DNA of 10,656 bases from Dehalococcoidia bacterium (GCA_003153955.1 PMCB01000090.1:479-11134); one strand, 5' to 3'. Counted from the first letter of the stretch, positions 1 through 6,129 are shown. Numbers and translations: made by a program. The notes: generated by a model not told the origin, from the sequence alone.

Positions 1-1335
1 AGAAGAGAAAATTATCTTTTACTTTTGGTAGTGATACTACTGGCCCTTGCTTTATGCATTGTGTTGCCGATCAATAGCGGCATACTGGGCCATAAAAATT
101 TCAAGGAAGGCATCGATATTAAAGGCGGAACTTACTTGCTGTATCAGGCTGATTTATCCCAAAAGCCGACTACAGAGACGGACGCCCAGGCGATGGCCGC
201 AGTCCAATCCAAGATTGAGCGGCGTGTTAACAGCGCCGGTACGACTGAGCCGATTGTCCAGTTACAGGGCGCCGACCGTATCCTGGTGCAACTTCCCGGA
301 ATTACGGACAGCAGTCAGGCGATTGCAGCCATCGGCGCGGTTGGGTTGTTGGAGTTTAAAGTAGAGCAGCTTGATTCCAATGGAAATGTCGTCAACGATG
401 CCAGCGGAAATCCAACCTGGATCCCGGCAACGGCGGCCGGTTCTGATGGAACACAGAAGCAATTGACCGGTACCTACCTGCTGCCTAACTCCTATGTAGA
501 AACGGACTCTCTGGGAAAGCCCGAGGTGGCATTTGAATTTAATACAGAGGGTGCCAAACTCATGGGCGAGATTACTACGGTACTCTATAATAATGGCGTC
601 AATAGCAGACCGTTGGGTATTTTCCTCGACAGCCAATATGTATCCTCCCCGGTGGTGCAGGCCGTCATCACCAGCAAGGGTGTGATTAACAATATCGATC
701 TCGCTTCTGCGAGGTTGATGGTTAACGACCTTAATTCCGGCAGCCTTGATGTACCGTTGACTGTTATTCAGCAGACAGATGTCAACGCCACCCTCGGCGC
801 CGACTCGCTGCACAAGAGTTTACTGGCCGGCTTGATCGGTATTGCCTGCGTAGCCCTGTTTATGATTGCATACTATCGTCTTCCCGGCCTGGTGGCTACG
901 GTTGCCCTGGCAATTTATGCCGCGATTATTCTGGCAATTTTTAAGTTATTCAATATCACTTTAACCCTGCCCGGTATCGCCGGTTTCGTGATATCGACGG
1001 GTATGGCAGTGGATGCGAATGTGCTGATATTCGAACGCATGAAGGAAGAAATGAGACGGGGCTTAACCCTGAAAATGGCGGTGGCGGAAGGATTCCACCG
1101 CGCCTGGCCGTCAATCTGGATGAGCAACGTGTCAACGATGATTACGTGCGTCATCCTTTACTGGTTCGGCAACACATTCGGCGCATTTATGGTAAAGGGT
1201 TTTGCTATCACCCTGTTCCTGGGGGTGGTAGTCAGTTTATTCAGCTCGGTCACGGTGACCAGGACATTCATGACCCAACTCGTCAACAACGGCATGATAA
1301 AAGGTGTAACTCTCTACGGAGGGAAAAATGATTAA
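1..1335 (+). CDS. secD: Protein translocase subunit SecD (5' end just outside window)
   Basis: SecD works with SecF beside the SecYEG channel, using the proton motive force to help pull exported proteins across the membrane. The frame is open back to base 1 (first visible residues RRENYLLLL), so the true start lies a few codons upstream; the TTG at 25 falls inside the first membrane helix and is unlikely to be the start. In order one sees a first transmembrane helix, the conserved GIDIKGGTYLL motif right after it, a periplasmic P1-type domain of roughly 230 residues, the GADSLHKSL motif, and then a five-helix membrane block. That block holds the family signature GIAGFVISTGMAVDANVLIFERM followed by KEEMRRG. 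At about 440 residues it is a short-form SecD, lacking the enlarged periplasmic region of the roughly 615-residue E. coli protein. It ends inside the start of secF, so the two are translationally linked. Confidence 0.96.
   Translation, partial: RRENYLLLLVVILLALALCIVLPINSGILGHKNFKEGIDIKGGTYLLYQADLSQKPTTETDAQAMAAVQSKIERRVNSAGTTEPIVQLQGADRILVQLPGITDSSQAIAAIGAVGLLEFKVEQLDSNGNVVNDASGNPTWIPATAAGSDGTQKQLTGTYLLPNSYVETDSLGKPEVAFEFNTEGAKLMGEITTVLYNNGVNSRPLGIFLDSQYVSSPVVQAVITSKGVINNIDLASARLMVNDLNSGSLDVPLTVIQQTDVNATLGADSLHKSLLAGLIGIACVALFMIAYYRLPGLVATVALAIYAAIILAIFKLFNITLTLPGIAGFVISTGMAVDANVLIFERMKEEMRRGLTLKMAVAEGFHRAWPSIWMSNVSTMITCVILYWFGNTFGAFMVKGFAITLFLGVVVSLFSSVTVTRTFMTQLVNNGMIKGVTLYGGKND
1318..1323 (+). 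promoter_or_regulatory. Ribosome binding site of secF
   Basis: GGAGGG lies four bases before the ATG at 1328, inside the last codons of secD. It fixes the secF start and supports translational coupling across the 8-base gene overlap. Confidence 0.8.
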
Positions 1336-2278
1336 TATCATTAGTAAGCGATACTGGTTTTTTCTAATCTCGGCAATTGTTATTATTCCCGGTATAATTT
1401 CATTGATTGCGTTCGGACTGAAACCAAGTACTGATTTTCAGCAGGGTTCATCCGTGACAATCAGTTTTTCACCGCAGGTTGAAGAGAGCGCACTGCGCCA
1501 GGCCATGACATCGGCGGGGTATCCGAACGCCACAATTCAGCTCGCCTCCACCGGTATTTCTGCCGGTAATTATTTCGTCAACCTGCCGAACATCAACAGC
1601 ACCCAGGAAACCGCACTAATGGACTCCCTGAAGACTTCTTTGAACAGCACCCCGACTCCGTCGGATTTTGTAGCTACCTCTGCGGCGGTTGCTGCACAGA
1701 CTGTCCGTTATGCCATTATTGCGGTTATTGTCGCCGCCATTTGTATCATGGTTTACATCGCCTGGGCTTTCCGCCGGGTGCCGCGGCCTTTCCGCTGGGG
1801 TGTTTGCGCCATCATCGCCCTGCTTCATGACTTGCTGGTGGTAATTGGTATCTTTTCCATACTCGGATGGCTGCTCAACGTGCAGGTAGGGTCCTTGTTT
1901 ATCACCGGTGTGTTAACGGTCGCGGGCTACAGTGTGCATGACACCATCGTGGTCTTCGACCGCATAAGAGAGAACATGCTTAAGGGCACGAATAAAGATT
2001 TCGAAAAGACAGTAGACTTCAGTGTCAATGAAACCTTTGTCCGGTCGTTGAATACTTCGCTCACCGTTCTATTCGTACTGTTGGCGCTGTTCCTGATCGG
2101 CGGAACAACGATTCATTACTTTGTGCTGGTCCTGCTGATTGGTGTCATCACCGGAACCTATAGCTCAATCTGTAATGCCAGCGCGCTGCTGGTAGTCTGG
2201 GAAAATAATGAATGGCGCCGGTTTATTCCCTGGTCTGGCGCTCCCAAGAACAAGAATACCGAAACAAAAGCTGTCTAA
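1328..2278 (+). CDS. secF: Protein translocase subunit SecF
   Basis: SecF is the partner of SecD in the proton-driven accessory complex of the Sec translocon. The 316-residue protein has the expected layout: helix 1 (about residues 9-30), a periplasmic P1 domain (about 35-120), then five helices. Family motifs include ALLHDLLVVIGIFSILG in helix 3 and VAGYSVHDTIVVFDRIREN in helix 4 with its charged loop. Length is normal. The usual GIDFTGG-like motif after helix 1 is altered here to STDFQQGSS, keeping only the DF and one G; the rest of the protein looks intact, so I regard this as lineage variation rather than decay. The ATG at 1328 overlaps the secD stop and has a strong Shine-Dalgarno sequence. 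A terminator follows directly. Confidence 0.96.
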   Translation: MINIISKRYWFFLISAIVIIPGIISLIAFGLKPSTDFQQGSSVTISFSPQVEESALRQAMTSAGYPNATIQLASTGISAGNYFVNLPNINSTQETALMDSLKTSLNSTPTPSDFVATSAAVAAQTVRYAIIAVIVAAICIMVYIAWAFRRVPRPFRWGVCAIIALLHDLLVVIGIFSILGWLLNVQVGSLFITGVLTVAGYSVHDTIVVFDRIRENMLKGTNKDFEKTVDFSVNETFVRSLNTSLTVLFVLLALFLIGGTTIHYFVLVLLIGVITGTYSSICNASALLVVWENNEWRRFIPWSGAPKNKNTETKAV

Positions 2279-2301
2279 GCTGATTTTATTCTCAAAGTAA
2301 T

Positions 2302-2340
2302 AAGAGGGGGGACAATCAAAGTCCCCTCTCTTTGTTTTAT
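2302..2340 (+). terminator. Rho-independent terminator after secF
   Basis: A stem of about 12 base pairs (2302-2313 with 2321-2332, one G-T wobble, G/C-rich GGGGGGAC against GTCCCC) closes a 7-base AATCAAA loop and is followed by TTTGTTTTAT. It ends the secD-secF transcript 24 bases after the secF stop. Confidence 0.9.
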
Positions 2341-2355
2341 CAAATATCAAATTTG

Positions 2356-2391
2356 TATGCAAACATTCATTATTTCGGGATATTTTGCATA
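2356..2391. promoter_or_regulatory. Candidate operator: inverted repeat TATGCAAA / TTTGCATA
   Basis: Two perfect 8-base arms (2356-2363 and 2384-2391) are separated by 20 bases of AT-rich sequence. The right arm touches the proposed -35 box of the metal transporter promoter, a position where a bound regulator could act. Arm spacing (centres 28 bases apart) would suit a dimer of dimers or two half sites. No regulator gene is nearby, so the role is inferred from position only. Confidence 0.4.
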
Positions 2392-2419
2392 GACAGACGT
2401 GATTATATTCCTATATAAT
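2390..2419 (+). promoter_or_regulatory. Sigma70-type promoter of the ZIP transporter gene
   Basis: TAGACA (2390-2395, five of six matches to the consensus -35) is separated by 18 bases from a perfect TATAAT (2414-2419). Transcription would begin near 2426, one base before the ATG at 2427. This implies a leaderless mRNA and rules out the upstream ATG at 2418, which lies in the -10 box. Confidence 0.65.
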
Positions 2420-2426
2420 GCATGCT

Positions 2427-3152
2427 ATGGACCCAATCCTCTACATTCTGGCTTTAATCACCTTTGCGTCTACTATGATTGGCGGATTAGTCGCCGTTAA
2501 ATTCCGTAAGGTTTTACAGTACTTTTTTGCTTTTTCTGCCGGAGCATTGATCGCGATAACTTTCTTCGATGTGCTGCCGGAAAGTCTAAATATTGCCAAA
2601 ACTACCGGCATGGATACGCGCACACTGATGATTGCGGTTGTCGCCGCTTTCCTGTTTTTCAGTCTGGTCGAGCGTTTCTTTTTAACTCATCACCATCATG
2701 ACGAAGAAGAACACGGTCATATCATGGGCCCCATCGGCGCCATAGGTCTGGTGGCGCACAGTTTTCTGGACGGCGCAGCAATCGGGATAGCCTTTCAGGC
2801 GAACGCAAAAGTCGGCATTATTGTCGCCCTGGCGGTAATCTCCCATGACTTTACCGATGGCATCAATACCGTCGTGATTATGCTCAAGAATGAACAAAAC
2901 GTGAAGAATGCCAGAAGATTTCTTTTTGTCGATGCAATTGCGCCGGTTTTCGGCATTATTGTAGCGTCGTTTTTCGCGATTAACCAGAACGTACTTGCGG
3001 TAATACTGGCTGCTTTTTCCGGCCAATTCCTTTACATCGGCGCGGCCAGTCTTTTACCGGAAACTTACCGTCATGTCCCCTGGAAGATGGCGCTGGCAAT
3101 GATTTTTGGCGTTTTGCTGATATTCGGGCTGACGGCGATTAACAAAATCTAA
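2427..3152 (+). CDS. ZIP-family divalent metal transporter
   Basis: An integral membrane protein of 241 residues, probably importing Zn, Mn or Fe ions into the cytoplasm. ZIP features visible are LPE motifs ending helices at about residues 50-52 and 210-212, a histidine-rich cytoplasmic loop (HHHHDEEEHGH, residues 88-98) after helix 3, and the two metal-site helices: HSFLDGAAIG (His111, Asp115) and ISHDFTDG (His140, Asp141, Asp144). The second motif usually reads HExPEG or HNxPEG, so Asp replaces Glu; this carboxylate set could shift metal preference but the metal cannot be read from sequence. About eight hydrophobic helices fit the family. I chose ATG 2427 over the in-frame ATG 2418 because 2418 falls inside a perfect -10 box and neither has a Shine-Dalgarno sequence. 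It stands alone between a terminator and a gene-free region. Confidence 0.9.
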   Translation: MDPILYILALITFASTMIGGLVAVKFRKVLQYFFAFSAGALIAITFFDVLPESLNIAKTTGMDTRTLMIAVVAAFLFFSLVERFFLTHHHHDEEEHGHIMGPIGAIGLVAHSFLDGAAIGIAFQANAKVGIIVALAVISHDFTDGINTVVIMLKNEQNVKNARRFLFVDAIAPVFGIIVASFFAINQNVLAVILAAFSGQFLYIGAASLLPETYRHVPWKMALAMIFGVLLIFGLTAINKI

Positions 3153-3457
3153 TCTCCCTTTAATTTTATGGCGAAATGTCTTGGGCCACTGTCGCGGGCA
3201 CGAACCCTGCGAACGCAGAGATTAAGAGAGAATTAGTAAAGGCTGTCTTCAAGGGTGCTAAGTAGAGAGGGAGATTCTCACCTTTTTTCTAATTGAAATT
3301 TTGGGGAAACTCTTCTTGGAATTGATTATGCGGCGCCCCTCGCGGTAAACAGAATGTGGAAATGCGATTTGAGGTTTTGGCCCAAACTGGAATGACTTTG
3401 CCGAATTGAAGGGTGAAATTCGGTGTTCCCCCGTTGGCATGTTTTCCCCCGGAATCA

Positions 3458-3488
3458 GGCGGACAGGTTCGAAACCTGTCCCTACAGA
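3458..3488. repeat. Palindromic repeat copy 1 (GGTTCGAAACC type)
   Basis: A perfect 9-base-pair hairpin, GGACAGGTT / AACCTGTCC with loop CGA, followed by CCTACAGA. The same 31-base unit recurs at 4113-4143 with three differences. It resembles the dispersed GTAGGG-type palindromes with a central GGTTTCGAACC that are common between genes in many environmental bacteria (recalled, not searched). Confidence 0.7.
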
Positions 3489-3498
3489 AACACAGGGG

Positions 3499-3516
3499 AA
3501 TGCCCTTTTCGGCATT
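3499..3516. repeat. Small hairpin AATGCC / GGCATT
   Basis: Six-base-pair stem with loop CTTTTC, just after palindrome copy 1. There is no T-run directly behind it; a CTTTTTCCC tract begins about 9 bases later, so it is a poor terminator. Confidence 0.4.
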
Positions 3517-3735
3517 ACTAAAGTCTTTTTCCCGTATAAACCCTTTACTGGGCGCTTTTAGGACTGATTCTGACGGACATTTACCGTCCGGTTTGGTGTA
3601 GCCATAACACATGGGAGACTCCAGGTTTCCCATATTGACCCCGGCGGCCAGAACATGACGGAGCGTTTCTCGTATCTCGCACAAACGATAATGCTATTAT
3701 ATGACGGGTTATTGGTGGGCTGTCTGTCAAGGGGT

Positions 3736-3826
3736 TTTTGTCACCTCTTTTACGCCCCCTCTCTCTAACTCTCGCCCACCAGTGGCGAGAGGACTGAGCG
3801 ATTCGGGATTTTGTCACCTCTTTACG
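3736..3826. repeat. Hairpin bracketed by direct repeats of TTTTGTCACCTCTTT
   Basis: Direct repeats at 3736-3754 and 3809-3826 agree apart from one extra T (TTTTGTCACCTCTTTTACG against TTTTGTCACCTCTTTACG). Between them lies an 8-base-pair stem CTCTCGCC / GGCGAGAG (3769-3776 with 3784-3791, loop CACCAGT). A further arm, TGGTGGGC at 3713-3720, is an exact inverse of 3774-3781, so an alternative fold is possible. This could be a small mobile-element remnant or a tandem duplication; no coding capacity is seen. Confidence 0.6.
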
Positions 3827-3875
3827 ACGAAAATACCAAGCTCTACATCAGATCGTTGAGCTGAGTACCTAACGG

Positions 3876-3906
3876 CAAAATCCAAATTCCAAACAAATCC
3901 TAAATC
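3876..3906. repeat. Left arm of 31-base inverted repeat pair (AAATCCAAATTCC type)
   Basis: This AT-rich tract matches the reverse complement of 4440-4470 at 27 of 31 positions. It is of the CAAATTCCAAA type often seen as dispersed intergenic repeats. The pair brackets about 530 bases containing several other palindromes. Confidence 0.6.
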
Positions 3907-4017
3907 CGAATATCGAAACTCTTATCCTTCAGTTGAATGACCTTCGGCAATATCAAAACATAAAATACAAATTACAATTAGCGATCAACAGTCAGTAGAA
4001 AACACAGCCTCTCACTG

Positions 4018-4040
4018 TCGTTCCCGCGGAAGCGGGAATC
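4018..4040. repeat. REP-like hairpin TTCCCGC / GCGGGAA (left, intact copy)
   Basis: A perfect 7-base-pair stem (4021-4027 with 4032-4038) with a GGAA loop, followed by TCC. It belongs to the widespread CATTCCCGCGAAAGCGGGAATCC class of dispersed elements (recalled, not searched). A diverged copy in the opposite orientation lies at 4247-4269. Confidence 0.7.
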
Positions 4041-4112
4041 CATCGCACATCATTCTATAATTGATCAGGGTCTGCTAATGTTAGAATGCCATACTTCATT
4101 CCTGACTACAAT

Positions 4113-4143
4113 GGCGGTCAGGTTCGAAACCCGACCCTACAGA
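4113..4143. repeat. Palindromic repeat copy 2 (GGTTCGAAACC type)
   Basis: Same 31-base unit as 3458-3488, 28 of 31 identical. Two of the three differences are a paired swap (A-T in copy 1 becomes T-A here), which preserves the stem; the third gives one A/C mismatch. The stem is GGTCAGGTT / AACCCGACC around loop CGA. Confidence 0.7.
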
Positions 4144-4162
4144 TTAGACCTCTATTCACCAT

Positions 4163-4191
4163 GCATCCCCCCTTTCGAGAAAGGTGGATGC
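4163..4191. repeat. Hairpin GCATCC..CCTTT / AAAGG.GGATGC
   Basis: Two stacked stems (GCATCC 4163-4168 with GGATGC 4186-4191, and CCTTT 4171-4175 with AAAGG 4180-4184) closed by CGAG, with a CC against T internal bulge. It is followed by AGGGGGATTTTC, recalling dispersed CCCCCTT...AAGGGGG elements. The T-run is short, so terminator function is unlikely but not excluded. Confidence 0.55.
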
Positions 4192-4246
4192 AGGGGGATT
4201 TTCTTTTCCAAGTCTATTTTCCGTTATCCTCAGATTACGTTTTCTT

Positions 4247-4269
4247 GATTCCTCCCTTCGCAGGAATGA
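4247..4269. repeat. REP-like element, right, inverted and diverged copy
   Basis: The reverse complement matches the element at 4018-4040 at 17 of 23 positions, including TCATTCC and GGAATC at the ends. The stem has decayed, so this is an older or damaged copy. Confidence 0.5.
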
Positions 4270-4300
4270 CAATGGTGTGGATGTTTAGTAGGCTGGGAGA

Positions 4301-4329
4301 TCCTTCGTCCGCCTGAGACGGACTCAGGA
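4301..4329. repeat. Hairpin TCCTtcGTCCG / CGGACtcAGGA
   Basis: Inner stem GTCCG (4307-4311) with CGGAC (4319-4323) and outer stem TCCT (4301-4304) with AGGA (4326-4329), separated by a symmetric TC/TC bulge, around the loop CCTGAGA. It has the look of the dispersed 'ATCCTTCG...CTCAGGA' type of intergenic repeat. No T-run follows. Confidence 0.5.
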
Positions 4330-4439
4330 CGTGATAAGATTTACCCCATCATTTGTGGAGGCAGTGGCAGGTTTCAGAATAATTCTCTCTTCATCTCTTT
4401 CTAAAGGAGAGAAAAATGAAACCAATATTTTGGTATTTG

Positions 4440-4470
4440 TATTTAAGATTTGTTTGGATTTTGGAGTTTG
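4440..4470. repeat. Right arm of 31-base inverted repeat pair
   Basis: Matches the reverse complement of 3876-3906 at 27 of 31 positions. A further loosely similar TTTGGAACTTGGAATTT tract continues to about 4485. Confidence 0.6.
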
Positions 4471-4509
4471 GAACTTGGAATTTATTAGTCTGTGTTCCCG
4501 TACATTTTC

Positions 4510-4538
4510 TTGCCGTCTGAGTTGTTTTGTACTAAAAT
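4510..4538 (+). promoter_or_regulatory. Candidate promoter of the MBL-fold gene
   Basis: TTGCCG (4510-4515, four of six) and TAAAAT (4533-4538, five of six) are separated by 17 bases. The start point would be near 4545, giving a leader of about 20 bases that contains the Shine-Dalgarno AAGGAG (4553-4558), seven bases before the ATG at 4566. Confidence 0.55.
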
Positions 4539-4565
4539 GCTCTTACAAAACTAAGGAGTAAACCA

Positions 4566-5240
4566 ATGGAAATAATTCCCGGTGTCCATAAAATAGACGG
4601 GGTGGCAGGCGCCAATTGCTATCTGGTAACGTCCGGGCAGGAGATGGTTTTAATCGATGCCGGTATGCGCGGTAGCAGCAAGATTTTAGCAAACTATCTA
4701 AAGAAATTGGGGAAAAATTTATCCGATATCAAATATATTTTTATTACCCATGCGGACATCGATCACGTGGGCGGCGCGGCGGAAATGAAAAAAACGACCG
4801 GGGCAAAGTTGGTCATCCATGCCGGGGATGCTGGTGTGCTGGCCGGCACTGACAAGGGGAGAAATCTGAAAGGGTTAATGAGGCTGCTTAAATTATTGTC
4901 GCCGCTCATGCAGGCTGCGCCGGTGCAGGCGGATATTGTTCTCAAGGAAAACACGGATATTGCCGGGTACAAAATTATCAGCACGCCGGGACATTCCGAA
5001 GGCAGTATCAGTATTTACATCCCGGGCAAGGTCATCTTTGTGGGAGATGCCTTAAGAAGCGATGCCGCCGGTAACTTGAAACGTCCTTCTAAAATGCTTG
5101 CGGCTGATATGGTAGAAGCTAAAAAATCGGTCCAGGAGATTGCCGGACTGGATTTTGATACTTTACTTTGCGGTCACGGCGCGCCGGTTAAAGGCGATGC
5201 TGCTGCTAGGGTGAAAGAACTGCTGGCAAATTGGCAGTAA
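4566..5240 (+). CDS. Metallo-beta-lactamase-fold hydrolase
   Basis: A 224-residue cytoplasmic enzyme of the glyoxalase II-like branch of the metallo-beta-lactamase superfamily; no signal peptide is present. Metal-site residues can be read in order: THADIDH (His62, Asp64, Asp66, His67), His143 in TPGHSEGS, Asp161 in FVGDAL, and His204 in LLCGHG. The first motif is HxDxDH, with Asp in place of the second His of the classical HxHxDH; this is a known subgroup variant and probably still binds two metals. The substrate is unknown: hydroxyacyl-glutathione-type thioesters, lactones and phosphodiesters are all possible for the fold. The segment around residues 95-130 is the likely substrate lid. The start is fixed by AAGGAG seven bases upstream. 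It may be co-transcribed with the small gene 63 bases downstream. Confidence 0.9.
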   Translation: MEIIPGVHKIDGVAGANCYLVTSGQEMVLIDAGMRGSSKILANYLKKLGKNLSDIKYIFITHADIDHVGGAAEMKKTTGAKLVIHAGDAGVLAGTDKGRNLKGLMRLLKLLSPLMQAAPVQADIVLKENTDIAGYKIISTPGHSEGSISIYIPGKVIFVGDALRSDAAGNLKRPSKMLAADMVEAKKSVQEIAGLDFDTLLCGHGAPVKGDAAARVKELLANWQ

Positions 5241-5289
5241 GGGGACAGCCACCCATATTGGATAAAGCCGGCCGATGAAAAACGGAAAT

Positions 5290-5295
5290 AAGGAG
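5290..5295 (+). promoter_or_regulatory. Ribosome binding site of the 91-residue unknown gene
   Basis: AAGGAG eight bases before the ATG at 5304. It is the main evidence that the short frame downstream is translated. Confidence 0.7.
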
Positions 5296-5303
5296 CAGAA
5301 AAA

Positions 5304-5579
5304 ATGATGGACCAGCGGCAGCCGTTTGTAAATGTGTTTACTATCAGTCATCCTCTATGGGCGATTGTACAGGATATTCAGGATGCACGCAGCGCGGCGA
5401 GAATTGAGGCAATTCAAACTATCACTTTTGTCGACGATATCGGTAATGTCGAGATTCAAACCTACTATTTTATGCCAACAAATACCGATAGGCCCGATTG
5501 GGTTTTCGAGGATGACGTCGAAGGCCCGTTTAATTCGGAGGAAGAGGCAAAAGCCCAAGTGGGCCCTCAATATTCTTAA
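5304..5579 (+). CDS. Hypothetical protein, 91 residues
   Basis: I do not recognise this protein. The frame starts with a good Shine-Dalgarno sequence, runs without interruption to a TAA, and has unremarkable codon use, so it is probably real. It is soluble, with no signal peptide, membrane helix or cysteine. The C-terminal half is acidic (FEDDVEGPFNSEEEAKAQ), and the middle (ITFVDDIGNVEIQTYYF) looks like alternating beta strands. It lies 63 bases after the MBL-fold gene on the same strand and only 10 bases before the stop of the convergent complex I-like operon. No function can be inferred from context. An overlapping frame at 5332-5622 is less likely because it lacks a ribosome binding site and runs into the opposite gene. 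Confidence 0.65.
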   Translation: MMDQRQPFVNVFTISHPLWAIVQDIQDARSAARIEAIQTITFVDDIGNVEIQTYYFMPTNTDRPDWVFEDDVEGPFNSEEEAKAQVGPQYS

Positions 5580-5589
5580 TAATGCGCCA

Positions 5590-6129
5590 TTACGATTGGT
5601 GTTTTGTTTTTCGATGCGATAACACAGTCATAAACCCATGCAGCGCCCGAATTATTTCGAGAGGGGAGGGCGGGTTTCCGGGAATTTTCAGGTCGACAGG
5701 GATGATTTTATCCGCGCCGCCGTTGACGGCATATGTTCCGGCGAAGATTCCGCCGTTACAGGCATCATCGCCGATTGCAATCACAAATTTGGGTGAAGGC
5801 ATGGCGGCGTAGGTTTTCCGGACCGCGATTTCCATATTATGCGTTACGGCCCCGGTGATCGCCAGGACATCGGCGTGGCGGGGCGAAGCCACGAATGTGA
5901 TGCCGAACCGTTCCACATCATAATAGGGCGTAGCTAAATTATTCATCTCGATTTCGGCGGCATTGTCGCTGCCGGAATCCAGTTCACGGATGGCCAGGCT
6001 TCTGCCGAATATGGAGTTAACTTCGGCTTTAAGTTTAGAGCCGAGTTTTTCGAATTCTTCGTCGCGGAAGGTTATCTTTTCGGTTATGCCCGGCGTATAC
6101 AATAGAAATTGCTTTTTAAAATTCGCCAT
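5590..6129 (-). CDS. Ehr complex small subunit (HyfI/HycG/NuoB-like) without [4Fe-4S] cysteines
   Basis: Homolog of the complex I NuoB / hydrogenase small subunit, which normally sits between the large subunit and the membrane arm and carries the proximal (N2) [4Fe-4S] cluster. The family framework is clear over residues 45-165: AIRELDSGS, then NNLATPYYDVERFGITFVASPRHADVLAITG read in segments, VIAIGDDACNGGIF, and VDLKIPGNPPSPLEII. All four cluster positions are changed: the CNGC motif reads DNAA (Asp55, Ala58), the GDC cysteine is Asp122, and PGCPP is PGNPP (Asn152). The only cysteine, Cys124, aligns two residues off the third ligand. Length (179) is normal and the frame is intact. It starts 1 base after the large subunit gene and is the last gene of the operon; the stop is 10 bases from the convergent gene. 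Confidence 0.9.
   Translation of the reverse strand: MANFKKQFLLYTPGITEKITFRDEEFEKLGSKLKAEVNSIFGRSLAIRELDSGSDNAAEIEMNNLATPYYDVERFGITFVASPRHADVLAITGAVTHNMEIAVRKTYAAMPSPKFVIAIGDDACNGGIFAGTYAVNGGADKIIPVDLKIPGNPPSPLEIIRALHGFMTVLSHRKTKHQS

Larger units (their letters stand above)
3153..4565. other. Long intergenic region rich in small repeats, no credible gene
   Basis: About 1.4 kb between the metal transporter and the MBL-fold gene. Open frames here are short, lack ribosome binding sites and run through palindromic repeats, so I call no protein gene. No tRNA, rRNA or CRISPR array is visible. The stretch contains at least six separate hairpins and several inverted or direct repeat pairs, listed separately, and low-complexity AAATCC/TTTGG tracts. 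No clear terminator for the ZIP gene is seen: the hairpin at 3193-3211 lacks a following T-run. A 9-base arm at the ZIP stop (3151-3159, AATCTCCCT) has an exact inverse at 3268-3276, which may be chance. Confidence 0.7.

Noticed and set aside
3193..3211. Hairpin after the ZIP gene as a terminator
   Set aside because: The stem has only six pairs with a wobble and is not followed by a T-run.
3458..3488. GGTTCGAAACC looks like the T-arm of a tRNA gene
   Set aside because: There is no acceptor stem, anticodon arm or D-arm around either copy, and the unit recurs at 4113-4143 as a simple palindrome.
3289..3684. 131-residue open frame on the - strand (and overlapping 85- and 78-residue frames)
   Set aside because: It has no ribosome binding site and reads through the palindromic repeats; the composition is unlike the real genes nearby.
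3876..4470. CRISPR array
   Set aside because: Repeats are inverted or unevenly spaced, of different types, and there are no regular spacers.
4086..4561. Two 76-residue open frames on the + strand
   Set aside because: They consist of translated dispersed repeats and low-complexity tracts, and neither has a Shine-Dalgarno sequence.
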